Shown here one piece after another: positions 11,889 to 23,847 of a stretch of DNA of 64,000 nt; the first letter of the stretch is position 1; the number at the start of each line of letters is the position of its first letter. The DNA lies in contig CAIIXF020000005.1 in assembly GCA_903813345.2 (NCBI GenBank), forward strand, positions 35,403,375-35,467,374. The letters are read 5' to 3'. The position numbers and the translations under genes are program-made. This DNA comes from Owenia fusiformis. Its lineage: Eukaryota > Annelida > Polychaeta > Sabellida > Oweniidae. Below the pieces are notes generated by a model. That model worked only from the letters and a program-made list of their open reading frames with translations. It did not search any database and was not told where the DNA came from.

Positions 11889-14800
11889 TAGTCTGGCAGA
11901 AATATAGGGTATTTTGATATTCAATCGTTTTCTTCGGATTACAATGTTTTTTTAACTTATCAACATGAATATAGGATTGGGACCTCAAAACCACCAGATG
12001 TCGGAGCGGCACCCTTGGGCAACTCTCTACAGAGCATTTCTTATACCCCCCTGATAAAATATACAGGGGGTACTATAAGACACCCTCATATCTCAGATAC
12101 TGATAAATATATTAACTTGAGATTTTCAGGAATTAGTTTTAGTATGATGCTTGACATGTATGACAAAAATCAAGAAAAAATCTTAATCCGTTGTTATAGC
12201 AACAGTAACAGAACACTATTTGGTGCATAGAGATGCATTATTTTGCTATTTTTCAACATTTCTTCATATAGTTGATTCTTAAACTAGTATATAGTAATAC
12301 ACTAGTATATAGGACACTGCATATTTTATATTTAGTATATACATGTATATCAAATGAAATCTACTGAATTCATACAGTAGTGAGGTTGGCATATAGTCTA
12401 GACTTTGGCATTTAGAACATGCATCATAATAAAATCTAATGTAATTATACAATAGAGAGGTTGGCATAGTCCAGATTTTGGCATAATGTCTAAATTTTAA
12501 GCATTGGCTTTCCTCATCTGAGCAATCAAGACTACTGGGGGGCTCTGTATAGCTTCTGGGGGCCACTGGGGACCATCGTATAGCTTTTGAAGGCATTGTG
12601 AATATTTGATTTAACATTGATATTTCTCTAACAGTGAAAAATGGCCATGAAACATTTCAGATTGACGTGAATTTTTTGTCAGTGAAAATTTGGGCTTACT
12701 TCTGGGGCCACTGGGGGCCCTCGTATGGTTTCTGGGGTCCACTGGGTTCCCCTGTATAGCTTCTAAGGCCACTGTATAGCTTTTTCGGGCCACTAGGGGC
12801 CCCTGTATAGCTTCTGGGGGCTCCTGTTTAGCTTCTTGGGGACACTGGGGGGCCACCATATAGTTTTTGGGAGCCACCGTATAGCTTCTGGGGGCCCCTG
12901 TATAGTTTCTTGGGGCCATAGGGGGCCACCGTACAGCTTCTGGGGGCTACCATATAGCTTCTGGGGGCTACCATATAGTTTCTGGGGGCCACTGGATGCC
13001 ATCCTATAGCTTCTGGCGGCTACTAGGGGCCACCGTATAGCTTCTGAGTGCCATCATATAACTTCTGGGGCCTACCATATAGCTTCTTGGGGCCACTAGG
13101 GGCCCCTGTATAGCTTTTGGGGGCCACTGTAAAGCTTCTTGGAGCCACTGGGGACCACCACATAGCTTCTGGGGCCTACTAGGGGCCCTTGGATATGCTT
13201 CTGGGGGCCACCATATAGCTTTCCGGGGCCACCATATAGCTTTAAGGGGGCACTAGGGGCCACTGTATAGATTCTTGGGGCCCCTGTATAGCCTCTGGAA
13301 GTCACCATATAGCTTCTAGGGGCCATTTGGAGCCCCTGTATAGCTTCCGGGGGCTACCATATAGCTTCTGGGGACTACTAGGGGTCCCCGTATAGCTTCT
13401 GGGGGCTCCTATTTAGCTTCTTGGGGACACTGGGGGGCCACCATATAGTTTTTGGGAGCCACCGTATAGCTTCTGGGGGCCCCTGTATAGTTTCTTGGGG
13501 CCATTTGGGGCCACCGTACAGCTTCTAGGGGCTACCATATAGGTTCTGGGGGCCACTGGATGCCATCCTATAGCTTCTGGCGGCTACTTGGGGCCACCGT
13601 ATAGCTTCTGGGTGCCATCATATAGCTTCTGGGGCCACTGTATAGATTCTGGGGGCTACTGGGGGCCCCTGTATAGCTTCTGGAAGTCACCATATAGCTT
13701 CTAGGGGCCATTTGGAGCCCCTGTATAGCTTCCGGGGGCTACCATATAGCTTCTGGGGGCTACTAGGGGTCCCCGTATAGCTTCTGGGGGCTCCTGTTTA
13801 GCTTCTTGGGGACACTGGGGGGCCACCATATAGTTTTTGGGAGCCACCGTATAGCTTCTGGGGGCCCCTGTATAGTTTCTTGGGGCCATTCGGGGCCACC
13901 GTACAGCTTCTAGGGGCTACCATATAGGTTCTGGGGGCCACTGGATGCCATCCTATAGCTTCTGGCGGCTACTTGGGGCCACCGTATAGCTTCTGGGTGC
14001 CATCATATAGCTTCTTGGGCCACTGTATAGATTCTGGGGGCTACTGGGGGCCCCTGTATAGCTTCTGGAAGTCACCATATAGCTTCTAGGGGCCATTTGG
14101 AGCCCCTGTATAGCTTCCGGGGGATACCATATAGCTTCTGGGGGCCACTGGATGCCATCCTGTAGCTTCTGGTGGCTACTTGGGGCCACCTTATAGCTTC
14201 TGGGTGCCATCATATAGCTTTTGGGGCCTACCATATAGCTTCTTGAGGCCACTGGGGGCCCCTGTATAGCTTTTGGGGGCCACTGTAAATCTTCTTGGAG
14301 CCACTGGGGACCATCATATAGTTTCTGGGGGCTACTAGGGGCCGCTGGATATGCTTCTGGGGGCCACCATATAGCTTTCCGGGGCCACCATATAGCTTTA
14401 AGGGGGCACTAGGGGCCACTGTATAGATTCTGGGGGCTACTGGGGGCCCCTGTATAGCTTCTGAAAGTCACCATATAGCTTCTAGGGGCCATTTAGAGCC
14501 CCTTTAAAGCTTCTGGGGGCTACCATATAGCTTCTGGGGGCTACTAGGGGTCCCTGTATAGCTTCTGGGGGCCACATTATAGCATCTTGGGGCCACTGGG
14601 GGCACCTGTATAGCTTCTGGGGCCACTGGGGTCCATGATGAATTATTTCATCTTTACTTCTAATCATGTATATGACAGAAACGTATATACTTCAGATGCT
14701 CAATCAAGAATATGAAGAAAATTTTGAAAATCAGAAAATTAATGCATTTCTACGGTTACAAATAGTATCTATTTCTGTTGCTATAGCAACGGATTAAGAT

Positions 14801-15080
14801 TTTTTCTTGATTTTTGTCACATGTGTCAAGCATCATACTAAAACCAATTCTTGAAAATTTCAAGTTAATATATTTACTAGTGTCTGAGATATGAGGGTGT
14901 CTTATAGTACCCCCTGTATATTTTATCAGGGGGCATAAGAAATGCTCTGTAGAGAGTTGCCCAAGGGTGCCGCTCCGGCATCCAATAGTTTTGAGGTCCC
15001 AACCCTATATTCATGCTGATAAGTTAAAAAAACATTGTAATCCGAAGAAAACGATTAGCTTTGAAGTTTCTGCCAGACTA
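11889..15080. mobile_element. 3.2-kb foldback element with long inverted arms and a minisatellite core
   Basis: The left arm (about 11889-12250) is repeated in inverted orientation on the right (about 14738-15080). Paired landmarks are TTGGGCAACTCTCTACAGAG at 12015 and its complement near 14945, ACAGGGGGTACTATAAGACA and its complement near 14905, and CAATCGTTTTCTTCGGATTA with its complement near 15035. The arms are about 350 bp and a few percent diverged. Between them lie a short AT-rich block with a twofold repeat and a large minisatellite. There is no transposase frame. The layout fits a foldback or long-TIR non-autonomous DNA element. I could not define a target duplication. Confidence 0.75.
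12525..14640. repeat. Minisatellite of 21-bp-based units with a 385-bp higher-order repeat
   Basis: The basic word is ATATAGCTTCTGGGGGC, in a ~21-bp unit (the minus strand reads APRSYTV- or GPQKLYG-like 7-residue repeats) mixed with ~32-34-bp variants carrying CCACTAGGGG. A higher-order block repeats every 385 bp: TAGCTTCCGG at 13341, 13726 and 14111, GTACAGCTTCTAGG at 13516 and 13901, and GGCTCCT(A/G)TTTAGC at 13404 and 13789. An earlier block is offset by 585 bp (12819 to 13404, 12931 to 13516). Open frames across it are by-products of the period. Confidence 0.93.
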
Positions 15081-15084
15081 AAAC

Positions 15085-16330
15085 TATTAAATCAACACAG
15101 TTTGCGTTGTAAATATATATATTTTTATTTTTATATTTTTAATATTGCCACATTAACTTTATAATTATTATGTACTCATCTGCATAGGTGGAAATAAAGA
15201 TACATATACATAAACATAAACATAAACGATTTAATAAAAATCTTAGTCGCCTCCCCCTGGATCCGTCCATGGGTTAAAGCGATGCGGTTTTTTACCAGGG
15301 GGCAAAATGACCACAACGGCATAGAATACAGTGTTCTATTCTTGATGTATAAATACTTCAGAGGGCAAAATTGCCACAGCGGTAAAGAACACGGTGTTCT
15401 ATTCTAGATTGACATATTGCTTATGTGCATGATCAACTGCTACATAAGATTCCAAATGCACTAAATTATTTAGATGGAATACTTTAATTAAGAGTTGCAT
15501 CGCACTTTCAAAGATTTCAAGAACAGACTAATGACGTATTTTCTGCTTTATTGCTATAAGCCATGTAGTAATAACAAAAACAGAAAATCCAGGAAAATCT
15601 CCTGTTGAGGAACCATCAGTTTTATTACTGGAAACCTTTAAGTATAGATATTGCCGATGCTCTACTGATTTCTGTTTTAAAGGTAGACGATCGCTTGTAG
15701 TTTTTGAAGATATAAAGGAAAATTATTCCAGAGGGCAAAAATTCTCTAATATATCCCCCGGCGGAATGAAGTAGTTAAAACGATGTTTCTGTCATAGAAT
15801 AACTCATTGTTGAATTTCTTTTATTTGAAATCAGAGACTGTTCATTTCCCTGTCTAGTCAATACTCGCCTGTCATTTTCAATTTCAATGTAAAAACTATA
15901 GACATTTATTTATTTATTGATACAATAAAACTAAAACCATGTAAAAGTCAAAATGAAAATTATAAATTGTTGCCAGGTTACGTAGTATCAAATATTCAAA
16001 GCATATTGCGTGTCTATTCAAGCCTTCTGGTATTAATTATCAATTTTCTTTGAGGAATTCTTTAGACACCGTTCTATTTTATAAAAGACATCACACAATT
16101 TCGAAATTCCGAAGACTTAAGACGTAAGTGCAATGATGATTTAGATCAAAAAGTACAGTCGAATTAAAGGGATGGTCCAATAATATCCTACAACACATTC
16201 TATTAGTCACCAGTAATAGATTCTGATATTGTAGTTTCTTTGAAATTGTTTTCTTTACCTCCATATCGGTTGAGAATGAAGTGTAATTTGAGATGTAAGG
16301 CAGGTATTACAGTACACGACGTTAATAACA
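15085..16330. other. No gene; short local duplication
   Basis: A segment containing AGGGGGCAAAATGACC and GTGTTCTATTCT near 15297-15345 recurs in altered form (AGAGGGCAAAATTGCC, GTGTTCTATTCT) at 15361-15407, with a third fragment near 15729. No exon is visible. Confidence 0.5.
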
Positions 16331-16334
16331 TGAA

Positions 16335-17010
16335 ATAAACAAGGCATCGACATGACAAAATGTCACCACCTAGTTGCTCACAATATTATAAGTTCAATCT
16401 TAAGTCATATTTGAATTTCTGAGAAGTCTGTAGATGATTTTGAAAAAATTGGTCAATTTGAAGCAAGTTGAAAAAATACTTTTTTGACCCTGAGAAGGTC
16501 ATTGAAGGTAAAATCTCAAATCTAAAGTCAGATTTAAACTTCTGAGAACTTGTAGATGATTTTGAAAAAATGCTCAATTTGAAGCAAGTTGAAAAAAGTC
16601 CTGTTTGACCTTGAGAAGGTCATTGAAGGTCAAATCTTTTTTGATCTTGAGAATTTCATTGAAGGTCAAATCTATAGTCAGATTTGAACTTTTGAGAACT
16701 TGTATATGATTTTGAAAAAATGGTCCATTTGAAGCAAGTTGAAAAAATACCTTTTTGACCTTTCTTTGACCTTGAGAAGGTCAGATCTTTAATCTTAGAT
16801 TTAAAGTCAGATTTGAACTTTTGAAAACTTGTAGATGATTTGGAAAAACATTGAAGTCAGTCTAAACAGTATTTGAACAGTTATTGGAAATTCTTAATGA
16901 TTTGTTACAGACGCCAACCGCCGATCGCCAACCACCGACCGCCGCCACAAAAAAACGGAGACCACCACAATATGTCACCACTTCTTGGTGGTGACACAAA
17001 AACTTAGACG
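16335..17010. repeat. Dispersed repeat copy 1, expanded by an internal ~120-150-bp array
   Basis: The outer parts (ACAAGGCAT...ACATG..AAAATGTCACCACC on the left; TTGTTACAGACGCCAACCGC and TATGTCACCACTTCTTGG on the right) match two shorter copies at 50790-50930 and 57711-57830. Here the middle holds about four tandem units of 120-150 bp with TTTGACCTTGAGAAGGTCAT and TTGTAGATGATTTTGAAAAA (landmarks at 16431, 16553, 16703 and 16832). The right end forms a small hairpin, TCACCACTTCTTGGTGGTGA. Confidence 0.7.
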
Positions 17011-17920
17011 TCTGGCATGTACACATCAAGCATTAAACTAATTGAAAGTTTTGGTAATTAAGATTCTAGACTAGCTCCCTTATCTCATTTCTTTAAGCAA
17101 AGACAAGTAATAAAGAGTGTCAAATCCCTGTGCCTTCCTTTTAATAGGCTGAATGGCATCCATTTGAGTTAATTTGAGTGAATTTGAGTCAATTTGAGTT
17201 AGATTATCAAATACTGGTAAGCTACTGAGATTCATGAATGTCTAATTTCATAGTACAATTAAAAAAATTAAAAAAAACTATCGCCCCAAAAGTGTTGAAA
17301 CCAAACCATTGTGAAATAGAAAGTCTTGTGCCTATCTTAATTACAAAATGGGCATATCAGGAAAATGGGTTCGACAATCCATTGAGGCAAAAACAGGGAC
17401 CATGAACATCACATAATAGGCATAAATTTCGATTTATGATTATTAATATTATTTATTCCCAGGCAAAACTCTGAATTCTTTCTTTTCTTTTTTTGGTTGA
17501 AGATATTATACCTGAAACTATAACACGTGTGAAAGTCAATTCAAAATAGAAAAGGAAGGAATGTACTCCAGTAGAAGCATACTTAACATGCAAGCGTTTG
17601 CTATTAGAAGTTATTAAATTCATTAGGTTAATGCAAAATCCAACACAAAGTTTACCACCGTGTATTCATTGAGAATATGTTGGAATTCGAAAACCAACAA
17701 CTTTACAAGTATACTTGAAATCGTTTTTTTCTCAATATCAATTGAACAAAAATTATTTGGATTTTGGAGAAGGACAACTAATGGTATGAGGTTAAAAAAT
17801 GAAATACAACATGAATGTCGATTTGTACGATTTAATCGATCCTTAATTAACAGATGGAGTTCTAGTCTTCAAATATCTCAGTGAGAAGCCGTGTAGAAAA
17901 GTGTTTCAAGCTCATACAGT
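17010..17920. other. No recognisable gene
   Basis: AT-rich, with a few repeats of AATTTGAGT around 17165-17200. No exon with splice context was found. Confidence 0.4.
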
Positions 17921-17923
17921 AAT

Positions 17924-18092
17924 GCCTCAGTCACATTTGATCTACGGCAACCTTACGGCGGCCGTAGCTTCCAAAATTCGTGAGAAATGTGCAACATAAA
18001 ATACAGGGATGACAAGTGTATGGTGTGGACTTTCTATATCGATTTTGTGAACCTACGGTCGCCGTACGCAAGCCGTAGAGCAAATGTGAATA
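17924..18092. mobile_element. Small TIR element with CG-rich arms
   Basis: The left arm TCACATTTGATCTACGGC continues to GGCGGCCGTAG, and it is mirrored on the right by CTACGGTCGCCGTAC and GCCGTAGAGCAAATGTGA. The arms are imperfect inverted repeats around an AT-rich centre, about 170 bp in total. The CGGCGGCCGTA core is far richer in CG than the surroundings. The target duplication is unclear. Confidence 0.6.
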
Positions 18093-18654
18093 GGGTTAAA
18101 CAGCACAAGTCCTTACATCATTTCCATTAGATTTGAAATATGAAACTGTCAGATTCATGATGAATCATTCATCAAAAACCAAATGCCAATGTCAATAAAC
18201 AAGTTTGACAAATTATAATTTAAAGGTTTACATTCTATAATAATAATAGGATTTTATTAGTACTGATGCCCTTTTAGGGCCAAACGTACATCCAATATAC
18301 AATTTTCAATAACAGTAAATATAGCAATAAAGTAAAGAAAATAGGATTACATTCTTCAAATGACATATAAAATGTTACTTTGATAAAAGAATCCTGTCTC
18401 TACCCATCATTAGATACTTTATCATGTCAGCAGATTCTTTTAATATGATCCCCTCACTCGTCAATAGAAAAATTGTCTTTTGGTGGTCATTCATGTTTTT
18501 AAAATTACGACACAGGTTTTCAAGTTTTTCAATATGGGATTTTCTGATAAACTCCAATTTTTTATATATTAGGCCTAATAAAATGACTCATATTAGTTTT
18601 ATATAAGTACATGTTTATCGTTTTGAAGTTGGGCCTAAAGCGAGAAAAACAGAA

Positions 18655-18725
18655 GCCTGATAGTCAGTCATAGTCAGTGACCATGACTGAAAATGGCCAG
18701 TCATAGTCAGTGACCATGACTGATC
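18655..18725. repeat. Tandem duplication of a dyad-symmetric TCAGT/ACTGA motif
   Basis: The word AGTCATAGTCAGTGACCATG, followed by ACTGA, occurs twice (about 18665 and 18702), separated by AAAATGGCC. Each copy is an imperfect palindrome, with AGTCA on the left and TGACT on the right, so it could fold or bind a dimeric factor. Confidence 0.6.
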
Positions 18726-18729
18726 ACTT

Positions 18730-19390
18730 GTAAATATTTTACCTTGGGCATGGATTCTGAATGTGGAATTTCAATACAAAAATAACATAAATTTTAACAT
18801 AACACAATAACAAGATACCACGCGAGATTATCGTGTTTAACTTATGTCATAAGTGGAGGAACTGAATGTCGCGATCTGATTTACCTTTTCATAAGATCAG
18901 TTTTATTTATTGGAATCATCACGCAATTGTTTTTCCTCTAAATGCCAAGCTTCCAAAGATAAGCTAATCTTAATGAAATGAATGACTCGACCATTTCCCT
19001 TCCAGAATGTATTGTTTTGTATAGATTTGTTATCTTAACTTGAATTTCATATACTCGAATAGGCGTATAAACATATTTCTCATATGTTTAAGTGAGATCC
19101 AGGAAACTGCACCTAGTTGGTTATTTAAAACATTTGTATTTTCTTTAGTTTTGTTTCTTCAAATTACGTTGCTAAAAAGGGTATCGTATGGAACCAGGAG
19201 CTATTTTTCAACGATTGCTACAGTGTTTTATTTTTGGTTTAAATTATTCTTTGTCATGGCAACTTGGCAAGAGATAAACTTCAATTAGGTTCACATTTTA
19301 TCTTTATCTCGATGATCTGATGTTTAAATTATATTTTGATGAATTTTTTCTGTACCTTAAACTTTATGGAGTTCGTCATTTATAATGATG
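18730..19390. other. No recognisable gene
   Basis: AT-rich. An 82-codon plus frame at 19040 is hydrophobic and F/L-rich, but has no supporting splice sites or homology that I recognise. Confidence 0.4.
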
Positions 19391-19393
19391 ATA

Positions 19394-20268
19394 CACTCCC
19401 CTCCATAAGTTTGGCAACCTTTTTCCCCCATTGAACTACGTGTTTAAGCCTCTTTACCTTGGAATTTTTATTTACTTAACCTGCGATAAAAATACTTATA
19501 CTATTAATGGAAATGTAATTTGACTTTAATTCCAATACCTCCAATTTTTCTTCATTTTTTTCCTCAATTACAATAGGTCGAAAATTTATGATAAATTTGA
19601 TGAATTTTTGAAAATCGACATTCCCATGTTAACCAATGGGAAATGGTAGGTTTGCCGCAAGTCATATGACTGAATATCCATCCATCCGAGTCCTTGCAAA
19701 AAATACGAGTTAGGCAGGCAATTGAATTTGCTAACTTTATTTAACAAAAAATTGATATGTTTTTTCAGGTTCAACAAAGTTATAGGGCTTTAAAGTCAAA
19801 ATTGTTTTTCAAAAAACCCCTCCCATTGAAATAACACAGGAGGCGAAAAATTATTTTCAAAAATGACTTTAAATCGCTGTAACTTTAATATTCATCAAAT
19901 AAACTAAACACTTAGTGTTCAAAAAAGTTAGACAATTCAATTTTCTATATAAAAAAATATTTTGCTGAATCTTTTACTGAAAAGATATCCTGATTTCTGA
20001 TTTGCCCCGAACCCTCCATTTCCCATTGGATTACATGGGAATGACGATTTTCAAAAATTCATCAAATTTATCATCAATTTTCGATCTATTGTAATTGAGG
20101 AAAAAAATTGAGAAATTTTTGAGGTATTGGAAATAAAGTCAAGTTACGTTTCCATCAATATTATAAGTTATTTCATCGCCGGTTAAGTAAATAAAAATTC
20201 AAACATAAAGAGGCTTTAACACGTAGTTCAATGAGGAAAAAAGGTTGCCAAACTTATGGAGGGGAGTG
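19394..20268. mobile_element. TA-flanked long-TIR element, copy 1
   Basis: The element starts CACTCCCCTCCATAAGTTTG and ends with its complement, flanked by TA (19392-19393 and 20269-20270). The inverted homology continues over hundreds of bases: CACGTGTTAAAGCC-type words, TTACTTAACC and TCGAAAATTTATGATAAATT on the left are mirrored on the right. It is a near-palindromic Tc1/mariner-type non-autonomous element without a transposase frame. A second copy lies at 32796-33740. Confidence 0.88.
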
Positions 20269-20339
20269 TAAGTTTTAACATTACTTATTTGATTATACGA
20301 ATTGATATATTTACATAGATGTGTTATTTCTTATTGGAT

Positions 20340-20378
20340 GGTACCATGGGCTTCTAATTGAAAGCCCATGATGGTACC
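20340..20378. repeat. Hairpin with CATGGGCTT arms
   Basis: The arms GGTACCATGGGCTT and AAAGCCCATGATGGTACC flank a short loop (CTAATTG). The same core, CATGGGCTT-loop-AAAGCCCATG, occurs at 52516-52541 within different flanks, and a single arm at 7401. Confidence 0.65.
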
Positions 20379-20379
20379 G

Positions 20380-23300
20380 AACGCTTTTTTGTTTCAATTT
20401 TCTTACTTTTTCTTAAACAAAGTCATAGAAAATCACATGTTGAAAGTTTCACTTCCGACCACATCTTGATAGCATTGATAAGAGGGCAATATACAATGAT
20501 ATAAGAAAATGTGGTCAAAACATTCTACGGGGCCTTTAAATAGATACCACTTCTCATACTCTCTGATTTTGCTTGCATCTTTCATTATATTGATTTAGTG
20601 TGAATAATAATTACATTGTACACAATATTCCACAGTGAGTCGAACATGAGATTTTACTAGAACCAGGGGATACATTGATAATGAATTAATTATAAGAGCA
20701 ACGATGAATTATTTAAACTGAACTAGATCTGTGATCATAGCACAGCTACCATTTAAAGGTTCATTACTGTCTGCCTCGATAATCAAAATATGGTTATTGC
20801 TGGTACAGAACATGTATCCACTTACGCAAAAATTATATTTGATTGTAAAAATCACGCAACAGGAATCAGTAAACATTACGCAAATCTTAAAAATCACGTT
20901 TAAAACTCGTATTTTTGTAAACGGAAGACGCTAATGCTTCGAAGCTAGGCTACTAATTGATCCTGATTGGTGATAATTATATAGATACATCCGGAAAACG
21001 TACCGTATGTCTATAATCTACTCAACCATAATGGATTAAGTATCGTGCTCTTTTCAATAAGTTTTGCTTTTCGCCCGGCCCTCGGGGATGAACGGGTCGG
21101 GAATTTAGAGATCTCCAAAGTATTAAAAATCCAAAATGGCCGCCTAAATGTGGGAATTTGAGTAAATCTATCACTTAAAAAATAACATATACATTATGGC
21201 AACACACATACTTTTTGTACAGTAGTATCATATTTTGCTTAGTTTTCAAATAATAAACCCTTGAATAAGAGCTTTCATAAACATATACTACACTTTATTT
21301 TGATTGGCCAGAAAATGATAATTTACAAGTATATGTGAATGGTACTTCGAGTGATTCATCGATGCATCTTTGAGTTTTTGTTTCCCAGTGTTGACTTAGT
21401 TTGATCTGTTTAAATACAAACAAATGCCTTTGGCATTTTTGTAAAAAAAAAGCGTACAACATTCAAGATAGAGCCCCTATTTTGAGCAGCAATACATGTC
21501 ACGCAAAGAATCGTGGGTTGTACATGTAGTACATCTTTATAGATTTACCAAATAAAACGTAATCATAAAAATTCTATTTTTCATTTAATCATGATTTACA
21601 ACTTTCAAAATGCATTATTATTTGATTCTTTGATGATATATGGACATTAGTAATAAATGCTATTTGACCCACTGTGTATAATAGGTTAATAGTAGTACTC
21701 AGGTGGTATATTAATAGATTTGTTTTGTATCAAAACAATACATATCTATTAGGTGACCTGGTAAGTAGATGAATCTAACTGTTATAACTTCAGGTATGCT
21801 CTCATTTATTACTGTTTATAGCACCTCAGTGATTTGGATATAAAAATGAATAGTTCGCATGCCGATGTCAGGAAATAAAGCCCCTTGTGTTGTAACCCCC
21901 ACTTCAACTGGTCTTAAAGGGCCAATAGCTGTAATCATATCAGCGGTCATGATTGTACATTGAACCCATCCCATAAAAATCAGTCCAGTTTTTTGGGAAA
22001 ACGATGCTCCCAACTTGGGAAGACTCTTTAAATAAAAAAATTATCCACTTTCCTAACAGAATTGAAGAATATACATATTTTCTCAACAACGACAATAGCA
22101 AAGCAAATGATTTTGATTCCTTACAAGTGAGAAATGGTATTTTGCTGGCGGAAGGTTTGCTCTCTATCGCCATTCCGATTTCTTTCCATTACTTAAGAAA
22201 ATCGCAAAACAGAAAATCGCAAAACTAATGCGTGTCCAAGGTCACTCTAACCTATTTTGCACCTAATTTGACCTACCTCGTGACAAAGGATGATCTAAAT
22301 ATATCCAATGTGAATCTTTTAAACAAGTTCTTCATTCAACGGAGGAAGCGTCTAGTCAGTCTGTTGGATACATACTACCCCTCTCCCTCTCCCCCATTTG
22401 CAGTTCGTGTAATTAAAAGGGATGGCTTACATTGGGGTCATGACACATTAATTTACAAAGTAAAAATAATTTTCGTACAAGTATATAAAGTACAATAAAA
22501 TTACTAAAAATATATAAAAGAATTCATTCCGAAATGAGACATATGTAGGTGTAGTATCTTACCGTGAACTTGAGGTAGAAAAATTAGAGCTGCCAATAAA
22601 CTCTGCAAAACCAAACCGAACATCTCGTCAATTAAATTATATTTATCATAATCCAACTTCTTTTATTCTTTAAGTCCGAGGGCAGCTTCTCAGTTCCTTT
22701 CTGGAAGAGCAGTGTAGCGAATGAGAATATTTCTTTGGTCACGTGACTTAATTAACGGTTTACCGCTCATTACTTAGCTTTGTTGTCCCATTGTAAACTT
22801 GATATTTTCAGTCGTATCCTTAATGATTGCTAAATGACGGTTCTTGTCGTTTGAAATACATTAAGTAGTATTTACGTAGCTGGTTGGATTACAAAGAGAG
22901 ACATTAAACACCTCCATCAAACTACTGTTTCTAACTTCGTTTTCACAACAAAGGTGATAATTACATAAGTCCTGATCATGATCAATGTTAAAGATTTCCA
23001 ATATCCCTGTGATATATCATTCAAAATTGTTTCACTGCAAACATCTTTTCTCCGTTTGTTGCCTTATTGACTCAGCTACCTTGATGTTTTACTCCTTCGT
23101 GTGATTTATGCATCGTGTTAATTCCTAATGTAAGTTTTCTCCTTTCGTAGTTCTAAATCAGAGGACTCCAGGGAGCGTCTGACGTTCATGTACAGTATGC
23201 CTGCCAAGCATCGTGACTAAACTTCCACAAAATGACAGCGTACATTGACCATCGTTGTTCTTATTATCCCGTACTTACTTAAAATAAATAATAGTTTATT

Positions 23301-23440
23301 TTCTTCCGTAATTCGCGAAATCAACATTTTCACCAATCATCCGAAAATATAAATAAACAATATATATACTGTATGTGAACTATTAAAAAGAACACGTCAA
23401 TGTCCTTAAATAAATTTGTGAATATCTTATAAGGCCAAGG
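20380..23440. other. No confident gene; a few overlapping short frames
   Basis: Between 21816 and 22500 both strands carry overlapping frames of 65-88 codons. None has a recognisable domain or clear splice partners, so a decayed coding segment is possible but not shown. The remainder is AT-rich. Confidence 0.35.
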
Positions 23441-23446
23441 AAGATT

Positions 23447-23847
23447 AGCTCCCAGGGTTCCAACTTAATATTCTGCCATATATATATTCGCGATCGTGAT
23501 TCCAAAATTCAAAATCAAACAGCCACTACGCCATTTTTCAGTTTCATTTGAATCGCAAATTTTGGTCTTATTTCCAAACAAAAATTCAAAACACACAAAA
23601 AGTGTTCAAGACATAAGGTCAAATCTTTTGTACCACTGATTTTGAATTTATAATCGATTAAAATGTCAGAAAATGATGACATTTTCAATATTGTCGTCGA
23701 CGAAGGTCAAGGTCGCTATCCGGGTCGCTAGGATATCAGCCATTCTCCTTGCAGTTCATTCATGCAAACTTTACAGTAGAAATCAGCACTGAACAAAGTC
23801 CTTGGAGATCAGAAATATCAAGTTGGAACCCTGGGAGCCAATCCTCT
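23447..23847. mobile_element. TIR element with AGCTCCCAGGGTTCCAACTT ends
   Basis: The left arm ATTAGCTCCCAGGGTTCCAA continues CTTAATATT. The right arm is the complement of ATTGGCTCCCAGGGTTCCAA followed by CTTGATATT. Total length is about 400 bp. No transposase frame or convincing target duplication is present. Confidence 0.7.

Noticed and set aside
12611-14419. Long minus-strand frames such as MAPRNYTGAPRSYTV-like repeats
   Set aside because: They follow from the 21-bp minisatellite period; there is no unique sequence, splice site or conserved domain.
21816-22498. Overlapping short frames on both strands as a gene
   Set aside because: No recognisable motif and no consistent splice structure.
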